Assembly: GCA_037178625.1 (NCBI GenBank)
Contig: CM074136.1
Location: 1-64,000 of the forward strand
DNA from: Skeletonema tropicum
Taxonomy: Eukaryota > Bacillariophyta > Thalassiosirophyceae > Thalassiosirales > Thalassiosiraceae
DNA length: 64,000 bases
Direction: 5' to 3'
Shown: in pieces, positions 54,555 through 62,578 of the stretch
Layout of the letters: each line of letters opens with the position of its first letter
Numbering within the stretch: position 1 is the first letter of the stretch
Notes under the pieces: model-generated
Database searches by the model: none
What the model saw: the letters and a program-made list of their open reading frames with translations, nothing else
Told to the model about the DNA's origin: nothing
Position numbers and translations under genes: made by a program

Positions 54555-56186
54555 TCATACAATACCAGCATCACTCACACGACGATTGCTGATACGCAGC
54601 AAGGAAGATTTACGAGGCTGCACTCTCCCTTTTGGAGTTGATAAAGCATACGCCTGTGTCAATTCTTCGTCTACCAAAGTGTTGAACATGAATGTTAGCT
54701 CTTTCAAAGTTGTGGTTTCTGGCACGTATTCTGTATCATAACATACACGCATCAGTTTCAATCCAAGCACACCCATTGAATCACGAACGTAATCCCTTGC
54801 CTTCTCGTTCTCAGCTCCCGGAGCCTCGCCTACAAAGCCACCTTTAAGGTAAAAGACTGCAACCATGAACAATCCCGCCCACCCGTAACATCGCCTGTAC
54901 ATGTATGCCATTTCTTTTGCTGTCCTTCCTGTACTCATCTCAGAGAGATAACACGTCAAAAAGGTCTCGATGAAGCGCCTTATTTGTATATTCGCATTGG
55001 ACTCAGTGTTTTTGAGTGCATGCGACAACATGCATGCCAAAGGCCACGATAGGACAAGTCCAGCGTCTCGACCAAATGGTCCTACCGAAGCCATTTCAAA
55101 ATCACAGAGAACTACTGTTCCGTCGGGCGCGAACAGGTCAAGATCTTGCTCATTAGGCTTGGCTTCCACGAGGATATTGAAGGCATGAGAATCGCTATGA
55201 ACGAGACAATCACTTCGATGAAAGTCGACATAATTGGCATCTATCACCTTCAGCATGATTTCAGCTCCCATCATGGAACAGTAATTTTCAGTGCGATCTT
55301 TAGGCTTGCACTTCAGGCATAAATGTTCTATAGACGAACGCAGATGCTTTGCCGCCTGTGTATCCATGTAGGACTTGGCTTGCTCGTTGAAGTGTGGATC
55401 ATAATCCGTCATGGAGCTGATTGCTGCAAGGGCACTAGCTAATTTGGGAGCAGCTCTAGGGTCAATGGATCCGTCTATGAATTGGTTGCTGAATTGTTCA
55501 TCAGCCTTCGACCACTCCGTGACCAATAGTTTCATCTTTTGTCCTTCGTGCTCGACATCCCACAAGGCGAGCGGAGCAACAACACAATCAGGCATGATTT
55601 TTGAGAAGGTCGCCATCAGCTCATACTCATTGACAGTACGCTGAAGGTCATAGAGTGCATCTTTGTCAGGGTTCCATATTGCACGTTCAAATGTAAGCTT
55701 GGCGAAGAGACAAAGATGAGGCTGTCCTGGAACAAAGATCTTGTAGGAATAGTTTGTGTATCCGCCCGAGAGGACGATGGCCTCGACTTTGCTGCTGCCA
55801 GTTGCAGATGATGGGCTGGCGGCCTCGTTAATGCCCTGGAGTATCTGGTGAGAGGAGAACGCACTCCTCTGCACGATGGTGTTGATAACAAGTTCTCGTT
55901 TCTTCATCTTTTCATCGTACTCCCAAATTTCTTCAATCTTGTCGATGCTATTGTTATTATTAGCGCCCATTTTTTGTGACGATGTATGACTTAAGTGTGT
56001 TTGTTTGACGTTCTTTCTTTTGCATGCAATACATTTTATGGACTGAATGAAATCGTGATCGGAGGTGATGGGCAAGATGTTATTGTGAGGTGGAGCCATT
56101 CGCCGAGTGGATTTCGGTTTTGAAGTGACAGCGCTACTGTAGGAATTCATATTCGCAGTACCATCCAAGACACTTAGAAACACCAT
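54555..56186 (-). CDS. APH/choline-kinase-fold small-molecule kinase, 5-methylthioribose kinase-like
   Basis: The 543-residue frame starts from the first in-frame ATG at 56186. The first ~70 residues look unconserved and Lys/Ser/Asn-rich, so the ATG at 55970 (residue 73, good AAAAATGGG context, 471 aa) may be the true start. Kinase features in this numbering are a glycine-rich loop LSGGYTN (139-145), the likely ATP-binding Lys163 in FAKLTF, Glu in NEYELMA (187-189), a catalytic loop HSDSHAFN (330-337), and DFEMASVGPFGRDAG (362-376). The last follows the D-x-E-x-A-x-x-G-P-x-G-x-D-x-G spacing that I recall for 5-methylthioribose kinases (methionine salvage), as does H-x-D-x-H in the catalytic loop. 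The substrate is therefore probably methylthioribose or a related small alcohol, but other APH-family substrates are possible. It ends 104 bp from the convergent membrane-protein gene. Confidence 0.82.
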   Translation of the reverse strand: MVFLSVLDGTANMNSYSSAVTSKPKSTRRMAPPHNNILPITSDHDFIQSIKCIACKRKNVKQTHLSHTSSQKMGANNNNSIDKIEEIWEYDEKMKKRELVINTIVQRSAFSSHQILQGINEAASPSSATGSSKVEAIVLSGGYTNYSYKIFVPGQPHLCLFAKLTFERAIWNPDKDALYDLQRTVNEYELMATFSKIMPDCVVAPLALWDVEHEGQKMKLLVTEWSKADEQFSNQFIDGSIDPRAAPKLASALAAISSMTDYDPHFNEQAKSYMDTQAAKHLRSSIEHLCLKCKPKDRTENYCSMMGAEIMLKVIDANYVDFHRSDCLVHSDSHAFNILVEAKPNEQDLDLFAPDGTVVLCDFEMASVGPFGRDAGLVLSWPLACMLSHALKNTESNANIQIRRFIETFLTCYLSEMSTGRTAKEMAYMYRRCYGWAGLFMVAVFYLKGGFVGEAPGAENEKARDYVRDSMGVLGLKLMRVCYDTEYVPETTTLKELTFMFNTLVDEELTQAYALSTPKGRVQPRKSSLLRISNRRVSDAGIV

Positions 56187-56489
56187 CCCTGCGTACAATT
56201 TATCTCATCTCATAATATTGTACTGTGCACAAAACAAAGCATCTTGCTTCTACCTGCTGAGCATCCGTAGGCCCAGTATCTTGGGGCAGAGCTCACTCAA
56301 TCAATTTACTCATAAAATCAAACAGCAAACAAGACGAAAGTATACACAAGCAATACTGACTGAAACTCTGATAGCCAATCTGTCTCTCGACGCACACTTC
56401 ATATTGAACCTTCCTTATTTACCTCCGCCTACACGCCAGCGATATACACCATTAGCCTATCTGAAAAGTATCAACCAGTCTACTCAATC
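56187..56489. promoter_or_regulatory. Short intergenic region between divergent genes (probable shared promoter region)
   Basis: The 303 bp separate the start codons of the kinase (-) and the NTF2-like gene (+). No TATA box or recognised element stands out. A frame without ATG (56218-56493) runs through it and stops across the next gene's ATG; it is most simply 5' leader. If the kinase starts at 55970, the region is about 520 bp. Confidence 0.4.
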
Positions 56490-57402
56490 ATGACACTTGA
56501 AGAAACCTTCCGCAGCTTCTACAGCAATTTTGGCATCGAGCAAGATCCTGACAAAATGAGATACCTCTTCGATGATTTGTATCACGACGACTTCAAGAAT
56601 GAATTGGATGGGAAACATTTGCTAGACAAGGACCAACTCTGGAAGATTCAAGAAGTTGTCATCAAGAGCGGGACCACTGTAACAGTACTCATGTTCAAAT
56701 ACGTCCAACCGAATGTTGTAGAGTACAAGATCCATTTCAAAGGGACAGATGAGCCCGTTGGCAAAACAGTCCATTGCGCTTACGAGTTGATGGACGGCAA
56801 GATCTTTCATGGCCGGGCAGTTGATGAATCATCTATCACCACAATGTAAGTAATATGCATGTGTGGCAAAGCCGTATATCGAGAGTAGCACTGCACCACG
56901 GCTGATTCTCATAATATATTCTATCTCGTTCTATCTCTCCTCACACTACTACAGTTCAAACGCAACGACCGCATCTGCTAACTTTCAACAAGTTCAGAAG
57001 AATGCACAAGAATTGTTCACCCTCTTTGATGGTGTGCCAAAGCCCTTCGATGACGAAATGAATCAAGCATTTGAGGCAGTCTACCACCAAGACTTCATCC
57101 ACAACATGGATGGCAAACCTCTCAGCAAAGCCCAGTGGAAGGCACGCTTGCACGCATTTGCTGAATCTGGTACAAGGATTTTTCTATTGAAATTTGAACC
57201 AAAGGATGATGTCCATTTTGAAGCTGGTATCCGTGTGATCAACAAGGATATCGATGTAGTTGGATACTCTTGTGGAATAATTGGTGGTTCTAAGTTGCTC
57301 AAGATCGAGCCTCATGAGCATTCCGTGGCAGCATATGCCATGTTTCCAGGGCATAAGGTGGTTCACTCTGGAGACCATACTGAAATTGCAAGTGCGCAGT
57401 AG
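56490..57402 (+). CDS. Two-domain NTF2/SnoaL-like protein (two exons)
   Basis: Exon 1 is 56490-56845 and exon 2 is 56955-57402. Without splicing the frame would stop at 56847, immediately inside a GTAAGT donor. Removing 56846-56954 joins the exons in frame as ...SSITT-I-SNATT... and gives 267 residues. The two halves resemble each other: YHDDFKNELDGK (31-42) with YHQDFIHNMDGK (162-173), then SGT, a LxFKxxQ/LKFEP strand, and a terminal strand. This points to a tandem duplication of a ~100-residue domain. The alpha-then-beta pattern with YHxDF fits small NTF2/SnoaL-like domains, but no catalytic residues can be assigned and function is unknown. A decayed partial copy lies at 59451-59650. Confidence 0.75.
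56846..56954 (+). other. Predicted 109-nt spliceosomal intron
   Basis: The donor is GTAAGT directly after ACAAT, and the acceptor is CTACTACAG preceded by a pyrimidine-rich stretch (TCTATCTCTCCTCACACTAC). Splicing restores one open frame across two homologous domains and removes an in-frame stop overlapping the donor. Confidence 0.8.
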
Positions 57403-57723
57403 ATAATATTATGTTAAAGCTCAGTAGATATTAGCTCGATAGTTGGGGCTTGATAGTATTGTACAATGCTTCGATCGAATAATAAGGCACCTCAGGCACA
57501 TAAGTACTTATACAATACAGCTCAGTCCCTCGACCTATGAGAGGGAATAAAATGCAATACCGATAGTAAGTGACACTCGGTACTTGGCAGGCCACAAATT
57601 CGCCTCGAGCCTTTCAAAAATGAAAAATGACAGCATGCATGAAAAGGACGAGTCCTCATTGTTGTGTCAATAAGTATTATTTACACTAATACCCTATTAT
57701 TCGATAGCAGCCTTCCATCAAAC
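57403..57723. other. Spacer between the NTF2-like and first ankyrin genes, with dispersed motifs
   Basis: No gene is seen here. It holds a 17-bp word (57569-57585, AGTGACACTCGGTACTT) that recurs with one change at 59705-59721, after the decayed NTF2-like copy. It also holds a 24-bp stretch (57582-57605) that recurs with one mismatch at 62555-62578. The last ~20 bp before the ankyrin ATG (GCAGCCTTCCATCAAAC) resembles the same position before the second ankyrin gene (GCAGCCTACCATCAGCC). A GTG-initiated extension from 57664 is open but has no ATG. Confidence 0.6.
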
Positions 57724-59292
57724 ATGAATGAAATATCGTGGTGGCATGAATTAGTTGAGTTTTGCAAATCTGAGTCGATTTCAGAGGGCGGTCTCCATGA
57801 AATAATTGAGCGACATGAATTGAAGCCCAATAATTATTGTGAGGAAGATTATGGATTCCTTGCTCATGAATTCTTCTTTCACGCATGCTGCAATGAAAGA
57901 GTGGACGAGGGAATAATTCGATGCCTTCTCAAATATTTTCCCGATGCTGCCGGTGCAATTTATTATGATAGTGGGTTTTCGCCCCTCCATGTTGCATGCG
58001 GCAACAAAAATATGACAATCGGCATGGTTAATCTCCTTATCGACGCAGCTCCCGCCTCTGTTCGCAGTGTAAACAAGAACGGTATCATGCCTCTCCATTT
58101 TTTATGTGCTAACGACAGTATTGACGGAACCTGCGCGGTTGAAATTGCAGAGCTGCTCATCCACAAGCACCCCGAAGCAGTCCGGCATGCCGATAATAAA
58201 AGCAATCTTCCAATTCATATTGCTGCGAGGGTTTCAATTCCTCCTGCTTTCTGCCAGGTGTTGATCGAAGCGTATCCCGGATCTGAGCGAATAGGTGATG
58301 CCAATGGTAGGCTGCCTCTCCACTTGGCATGTTGGCATAACACTGTCGAAAAAGTGGAATATTTCTACCAACTCTACCCCGATGCCATCAATCATGCATT
58401 AACAGATGGATATTATCCGATTCACTGCTCAATTAGTCGTATCAAGGACAGAAACAGATTAACTGGTGCTGTAGAAACTGTGCAATATCTGCTGGATTGT
58501 GATCCCAATGTGAAATTTCAGAAGTGGCAAGGAGCACCTCTGCTTTGTGTTGCTTGTCTTCACTCAGGTTATCTGGAGTTCAATGATCCATGCATTGATA
58601 CTGCGCTAGAAATTATTAAGACATTGTACGACGCACACCCTGAAGCTATCGAAAGTGGAAAAATTACGCGAAACTTCCAACGTTATCATTTGCAAGCACA
58701 AGTATTTATCAACAGCGAGTTAGTCTATGCTCGTCAAGCAAAAGATCTCCGCCTGATGAATACACCTGATGACAATGGACGTCTTCCTTTGCACACAGCA
58801 CTTCAGAACAATGTCAGGCTGGGCTCAATCAAGTTGTTGGTGAAAGGCAATCCTTCTGCGATAAGCAGTTTCGACGACAGCGGCGCGATACCTCTGCACG
58901 TGGCATGTGAACATCATGAATCCGCTAGCGTTGTGGAATACATGATAAGCCTCGCTGGTATCACACTTGATACAATCGATAGACAAGGGAATACCGCTCT
59001 CCATTATGCATGTCGTGGTGCAAAGTATGACACCATTGCGCTTCTGCTGGATAAGTTTGACGCTGTATCCGTATCAAAACGGAATGTTGACGAGAAGCTC
59101 CCTATCGATCTTCTTTGGGAAAGCGATAAGGTCCTTGATAGGGAAAGTGTTGCATGCACTGAGAGCGTGTATCGACTTCTCAGGGCATACCCCGAGACGA
59201 CTATGCGCATTGGCCTACAGGCGCAATCTGATTCAGCTTCTCATCCGAGTCTGATTCTGACTGGAAAGAAGAGAAAATTGGGTCATGACTAG
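57724..59292 (+). CDS. Ankyrin-repeat protein 1
   Basis: The 522-residue frame starts at the ATG at 57724, which aligns with the start of the paralogue at 60401 (MNEISWWHELV / MHFMWWHELV). Ankyrin helix motifs stand at about 86-92 (SPLHVAC), 122-128 (MPLHFLC), 162-168 (LPIHIAA), 197-203 (LPLHLAC), 231-237 (YPIHCSI), 272-278 (PLLCVAC), 354-360 (LPLHTAL), 389-395 (IPLHVAC), 424-430 (TALHYAC) and 459-465 (LPIDLLW). A ~75-residue stretch without repeats separates the first six from the last four. The N-terminal ~80 residues are a conserved non-ankyrin cap also found in the paralogue. The basic tail GKKRKLG could act as a nuclear localisation signal. There is no signal peptide or membrane helix. 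Ankyrin repeats bind protein partners; the partner is unknown. It belongs to a tandemly duplicated pair. Confidence 0.88.
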   Translation: MNEISWWHELVEFCKSESISEGGLHEIIERHELKPNNYCEEDYGFLAHEFFFHACCNERVDEGIIRCLLKYFPDAAGAIYYDSGFSPLHVACGNKNMTIGMVNLLIDAAPASVRSVNKNGIMPLHFLCANDSIDGTCAVEIAELLIHKHPEAVRHADNKSNLPIHIAARVSIPPAFCQVLIEAYPGSERIGDANGRLPLHLACWHNTVEKVEYFYQLYPDAINHALTDGYYPIHCSISRIKDRNRLTGAVETVQYLLDCDPNVKFQKWQGAPLLCVACLHSGYLEFNDPCIDTALEIIKTLYDAHPEAIESGKITRNFQRYHLQAQVFINSELVYARQAKDLRLMNTPDDNGRLPLHTALQNNVRLGSIKLLVKGNPSAISSFDDSGAIPLHVACEHHESASVVEYMISLAGITLDTIDRQGNTALHYACRGAKYDTIALLLDKFDAVSVSKRNVDEKLPIDLLWESDKVLDRESVACTESVYRLLRAYPETTMRIGLQAQSDSASHPSLILTGKKRKLGHD

Positions 59293-59450
59293 CAGACCCA
59301 GTCCACCACGGTCTTCATGGTGAATGAAATGTACTAATCATCAATCTTGTACGTTACCACCAAGATGACAGCATCCCGTCTTTCATAGAATCTGCAGCTG
59401 GCTGTGTTATCAAACTTGAACTTGTTTCGTCATTCATTGTTTTCTCTCTC

Positions 59451-59650
59451 CTCAGCAAGGCCCAATGGAAGCGAAGGAACGTTTGCAAGCATTTGCCTAA
59501 TCTGGTACAAGGATTTTCTATTGAAATTTGAACCAACGAATGATGATGTCCACTTTGAAGTTGGCATCCGTGTGATCAAAAAGGATATCGATGTAGTTGG
59601 ATACTCTTGTGGAACAATTAGTGGTTCGAAGTTGCTCAAGATCGAGCCTC
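59451..59650 (+). pseudogene. Decayed partial copy of the NTF2-like gene
   Basis: The region aligns over its whole length with 57121-57313 (second domain of the NTF2-like gene), from CTCAGCAA to ATCGAGCCTC. Small insertions and deletions shift the frame: extra bases after AATGGAAG, bases lost at CCTAATC, and one T lost in AAGGATTTTC. An in-frame stop follows in the original frame. Intact pieces still read DVHFE, GIRVIKKDIDVVGYSCG and GSKLLKIEP. The first domain, first exon and start are missing. It marks the left part of a tandem duplication whose right part is the second ankyrin gene. Confidence 0.88.
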
Positions 59651-59788
59651 TCCCAGTGTCCCTCAAGGGAGATCGACACCATGTCTTTCAAAAGCAATGC
59701 CGCTAGTGACGCTCGGTACTTCCTCGGACGGACGGCCTCAAACTTGGAACTCAAAACGTCGCTCGGTCGTCGGTCGTCGCCTGTCTCC

Positions 59789-60277
59789 ACCCTACATAAG
59801 GAGGACGGGTGTCATCCGTAGAAGTTCTACGTAGAATTCTTACATAACCCTCGTACCTTTTTTGACCGCCGAAGCACCTTTTTGAATGGTAGCCGGGTGC
59901 CAAACATGAAATGCCGCCCGCCGATCGTGATTTTGCTTTGGTACCCGGGTGCCATTTCTCCGGGCAACTCGTGCTGGAAGTATGAATCATACCGCCTACC
60001 TAGCTGGTAATCTAATACTCCACCCTGGTACCAAATCCCGCCGCCGGAGGCTTTGAAAAAAAGTACCCAGGTGCGATATTTCCGGTCACAACTAGCGCTT
60101 GTTAGTGACCGCCTGCCGGAGCAAAATCTGAAAAAAGCACCCGGGTGCCATGCCCTCCGGGCAACTGATGCCACCCGTCCTTACATAAGGTCTGGGAGTC
60201 CTCTTCAGAGGGTCTCAGCACTTGTGCTGAGTCCTCCAAGTGACTCAGACAGGTGTCTGAAGATCCTATGTAGGGTG
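59789..60277. mobile_element. MITE-like non-autonomous element with candidate 10-bp target-site duplication
   Basis: The ends are inverted: ACCCTACATAAGG at 59789-59801 against CCTATGTAGGGT at 60265-60276. A second inverted pair lies inside, AGGACGGGTGTCATC (59800-59814) against GATGCCACCCGTCCT (60168-60182). The direct repeat GCCTGTCTCC flanks the element at 59779-59788 and 60278-60287 (one extra G at the right junction) and could be a target-site duplication. A length of ~0.49 kb, no coding capacity, and a ~10-bp duplication would fit a Mutator-type MITE, but no transposase was seen and the family is not certain. The interior holds several CCCGGGTGCC words and two hairpins (60214-60231 CTCAGCACTTGTGCTGAG; 60245-60260). 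It sits in the promoter region of the second ankyrin gene and is absent upstream of the first. Confidence 0.6.
59888..60165. repeat. Repeated CCGGGTGCC / CTCCGGGCAACT motifs inside the MITE-like element
   Basis: Related segments start near 59890, 59941, 60063 and 60138. The best pair (about 60055-60095 and 60130-60165) shares GAAAAAA, then a CACCCGGGTGC-type word, then TCCGG and CAACT. GCACCCGGGTGC at 60138-60149 is a perfect 12-bp palindrome. The copies are unevenly spaced (about 51, 122 and 75 bp). Confidence 0.6.
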
Positions 60278-60400
60278 GCCTGTCTCCAAGCTAAAGTTTC
60301 ACCACTATGTTGTTGTAAGTTTCTCCACTATGTTGTTACCACTACCACAACATACTCAACATACTTATTCGACTGAGCACTTTGCAGCCTACCATCAGCC

Positions 60401-61936
60401 ATGCATTTCATGTGGTGGCATGAATTAGTAACTATCTGTGAATCCGAGTTGATTTCAGAGGCAGGTCTACATCAATTCTTTGAGCGACGTGGATTGACGC
60501 CCAATAGTCACAGTGATTTATGTGAGGAAGATTATGAATTCCCATATGAATTCTTCTTTCACGCATGTCGCAATAGAAAAATGGACGAGGGAATAATTCG
60601 GTGCCTTCTCGAATATTTTCCTGCCGCTGCCGGTGCTACTGATGAGGATGGGTGGTCGCCGCTCCATTTTGCATGCTGCAACAAACGTGCGACACTCAAC
60701 ATAATTCAACTTCTAATTGATGCAGCTCGCGACTCTGTTCGCAGTGTTAACAATGAGGGTTACATGCCTTTACACTGTTTATGCGACAAGGACTGTATTA
60801 AAGGGACAGCCGCAGTGGAAATTGCAGAGCTGCTTATTAAAAAGTGCCCCGAAGCAGTGCGAAATGCAATCAATGACGGCCATCTTCCAATTCACATGGC
60901 GTCTTTTTTTAGATCAATTGAGTTTTGTCGAGTGCTTATCGATGCATATCCTGGATCTGAACGAATGGCTACTCATCTCGGTACGCTGCCTCTGCATCAT
61001 GCATGTGTGAGTAATACTGTTGCCATGGTTGAATATTTCTACAAACTCTACCCCGATTCCATCTTTCAAGCAGCAAATAATCGAGCACAAGCGATTATCT
61101 TCGCAATTGTAAGCCTGTCCAAGCACGGGGCCGAGCCAGTGGACTTAGAAGGCGCCATTGAAAAAGTGCAATTCCTACTGGATTGCGACTCCAATCAAAA
61201 TTATGAAGGAATAACTCTGCTTAGTGTTGCTTGTCGGAAGCAGTATGATGATTTAAACATCAATGCTGGCATTGAAATTATCAAGCTAATTTATGATGCA
61301 CGTCCTGAAGCAATTGAGGGAATTGTTTCAATCATCCCACTTTGTCACCAACAAGTACAAGCATTTATCAACCCCCAGTTAGTCTGCGCTCTCCATGCCA
61401 AAATTCCCCGTCTGATTAATACACCTGATGACAATGGACAACTTCCACTGCACACAGCACTTCAGGACAATGTCAGACTGGGTTCAATAAAGTTGTTGGT
61501 AAAAGGCAATCCCCACGCTGTACTGTCTCCCGATAATAGCGGCGCATTACCATTGCACATCGCATGTCAGCATCATGACTCAGCTAGCGTTATTAGGTTC
61601 TTGGTGGGACTTGATGCATCGACTCTCGAAGTTGTTGATCGGGGTGGGAACACAGCCCTTCATTATGCTTGCCGCAGCGCCAGACATGAAATCATAGCGA
61701 TTCTCTTGGATGAATTCGGTGCTGTATCCGTATCGAAAAGGAATGCCGATGAGAAGCTCCCTATTGAACTTCTGTGGGAAAGCAATGGCGATAGGGAAAG
61801 TGTAGCATACACAGAGAGCGTGTATCGGCTTCTTAGGGCATACCCTGATATGTTAATGGGCATTGATTTGCAAATGCAATCTGCTCCAGCTTCCTGTCCG
61901 AGTCTGACCGGAAAGAAGAGAGGGTTGGGCGATTAG
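60401..61936 (+). CDS. Ankyrin-repeat protein 2 (paralogue of the 57724 gene)
   Basis: The 511-residue frame starts at ATG 60401. It is collinear with the upstream ankyrin protein over its full length: the N-terminal cap WWHELV...EEDYEF...FFFHAC is followed by repeats at about 86-92 (SPLHFAC), 122-128 (MPLHCLC), 162-168 (LPIHMAS), 196-202 (LPLHHAC), 272-278 (TLLSVAC), 348-354 (LPLHTAL), 383-389 (LPLHIAC), 418-424 (TALHYAC) and 453-459 (LPIELLW). The tail is GKKRGLGD. The fifth repeat of the paralogue (YPIHCSI) has lost its consensus here (AIIFAIV). Both copies are intact, so selection seems to have kept both proteins. The upstream region differs from the paralogue by insertion of the MITE-like element, so regulation may have diverged. 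The binding partner is unknown. Confidence 0.88.
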   Translation: MHFMWWHELVTICESELISEAGLHQFFERRGLTPNSHSDLCEEDYEFPYEFFFHACRNRKMDEGIIRCLLEYFPAAAGATDEDGWSPLHFACCNKRATLNIIQLLIDAARDSVRSVNNEGYMPLHCLCDKDCIKGTAAVEIAELLIKKCPEAVRNAINDGHLPIHMASFFRSIEFCRVLIDAYPGSERMATHLGTLPLHHACVSNTVAMVEYFYKLYPDSIFQAANNRAQAIIFAIVSLSKHGAEPVDLEGAIEKVQFLLDCDSNQNYEGITLLSVACRKQYDDLNINAGIEIIKLIYDARPEAIEGIVSIIPLCHQQVQAFINPQLVCALHAKIPRLINTPDDNGQLPLHTALQDNVRLGSIKLLVKGNPHAVLSPDNSGALPLHIACQHHDSASVIRFLVGLDASTLEVVDRGGNTALHYACRSARHEIIAILLDEFGAVSVSKRNADEKLPIELLWESNGDRESVAYTESVYRLLRAYPDMLMGIDLQMQSAPASCPSLTGKKRGLGD

Positions 61937-62515
61937 CATGATCAGCCTTTGTTGACCTCTCACTGCAGTGCAACAAGCAAGTAATAAGGATCTGTAATGA
62001 TATTGCTGCAAAAGCAGTCTTTCTTTTCATTGCTTGTGTCCAAGTCTGAATCCAAAGGATAGATACATAAATAGACAGAAAGTTTATCAGATTAGATATT
62101 AGCCCTGGCTTCCCCCGCCGATATTGCTAGTGCTACCTAGATTTCATGACGACGCCATTGTATTTCATTAATAGTTACCTTTCCCTCCAAACTCATGTAG
62201 ATTCGGCGCAGTTTCAAAGTATACTGTACCAAGCACCAAGAGAGCAACCTTCGACCGACTTCATATGATCGAGAGTCCCAAGATGATTGAGATAAGTAAT
62301 TCTTGATGATTTGAGCGCAAGTGTTGAGTAAGTATTGTATTGATCCAGGAATCGATGCTACTTCATCAAAGACAAAGAGGCAACGACCCTGCAACGACCT
62401 TCGATGTCAAAGTTGACAGCCAAGCCGGTCAGCTAGCTTTGCCCGCTAACAAACGAGATTTCAAAAACGGTATCGTACCGAGCTAGCCCTACGGGTACAT
62501 ACTGGGCCCAACTTA

Positions 62516-62538
62516 AAAACGGTACCGAGTACCGTTTT
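62516..62538. repeat. Perfect hairpin AAAACGGTAC-CGA-GTACCGTTTT
   Basis: Ten-base arms pair perfectly around a three-base loop. Related GGTACCGAG / CTCGGTAC words lie either side (about 62470-62481 and 62540-62548). It could be the end of a small foldback element or an RNA hairpin; there is no adjacent gene to which it obviously belongs. Confidence 0.6.
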
Positions 62539-62554
62539 CACTCGGTACTTATTT

Positions 62555-62578
62555 ACTTGGTAGGCCACAAATTCGCCT
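62555..62578. repeat. Second copy of a 24-bp dispersed motif
   Basis: It matches 57582-57605 with one mismatch (GGCAGGCC against GGTAGGCC) and ends CACAAATTCGCCT in both. In both places it is preceded by ACTCGGTACTT. This is probably the edge of a dispersed repeat family. Confidence 0.65.

Noticed and set aside
54703..54716. TTCAAAGTTGTGGT shared by the kinase gene and the array unit
   Set aside because: A match of 13-14 bases between stretches this long is within chance and has no flanking similarity.
56218..56493. Plus-strand frame just before the NTF2-like gene
   Set aside because: It has no ATG start, no domain, and stops across the NTF2-like ATG; it is best explained as leader sequence.
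57664..57723. N-terminal extension of the first ankyrin gene
   Set aside because: It would start at GTG, and the paralogue begins at the position equivalent to ATG 57724.
59404..59706. 100-codon frame covering the NTF2-like relic as a real gene
   Set aside because: Alignment to 57121-57313 shows frameshifts and loss of the first exon and first domain, so it is a pseudogene fragment.
59827..60174. 115-codon minus-strand frame in the spacer
   Set aside because: It runs through the MITE-like element and its GC-rich repeats and has no protein similarity.
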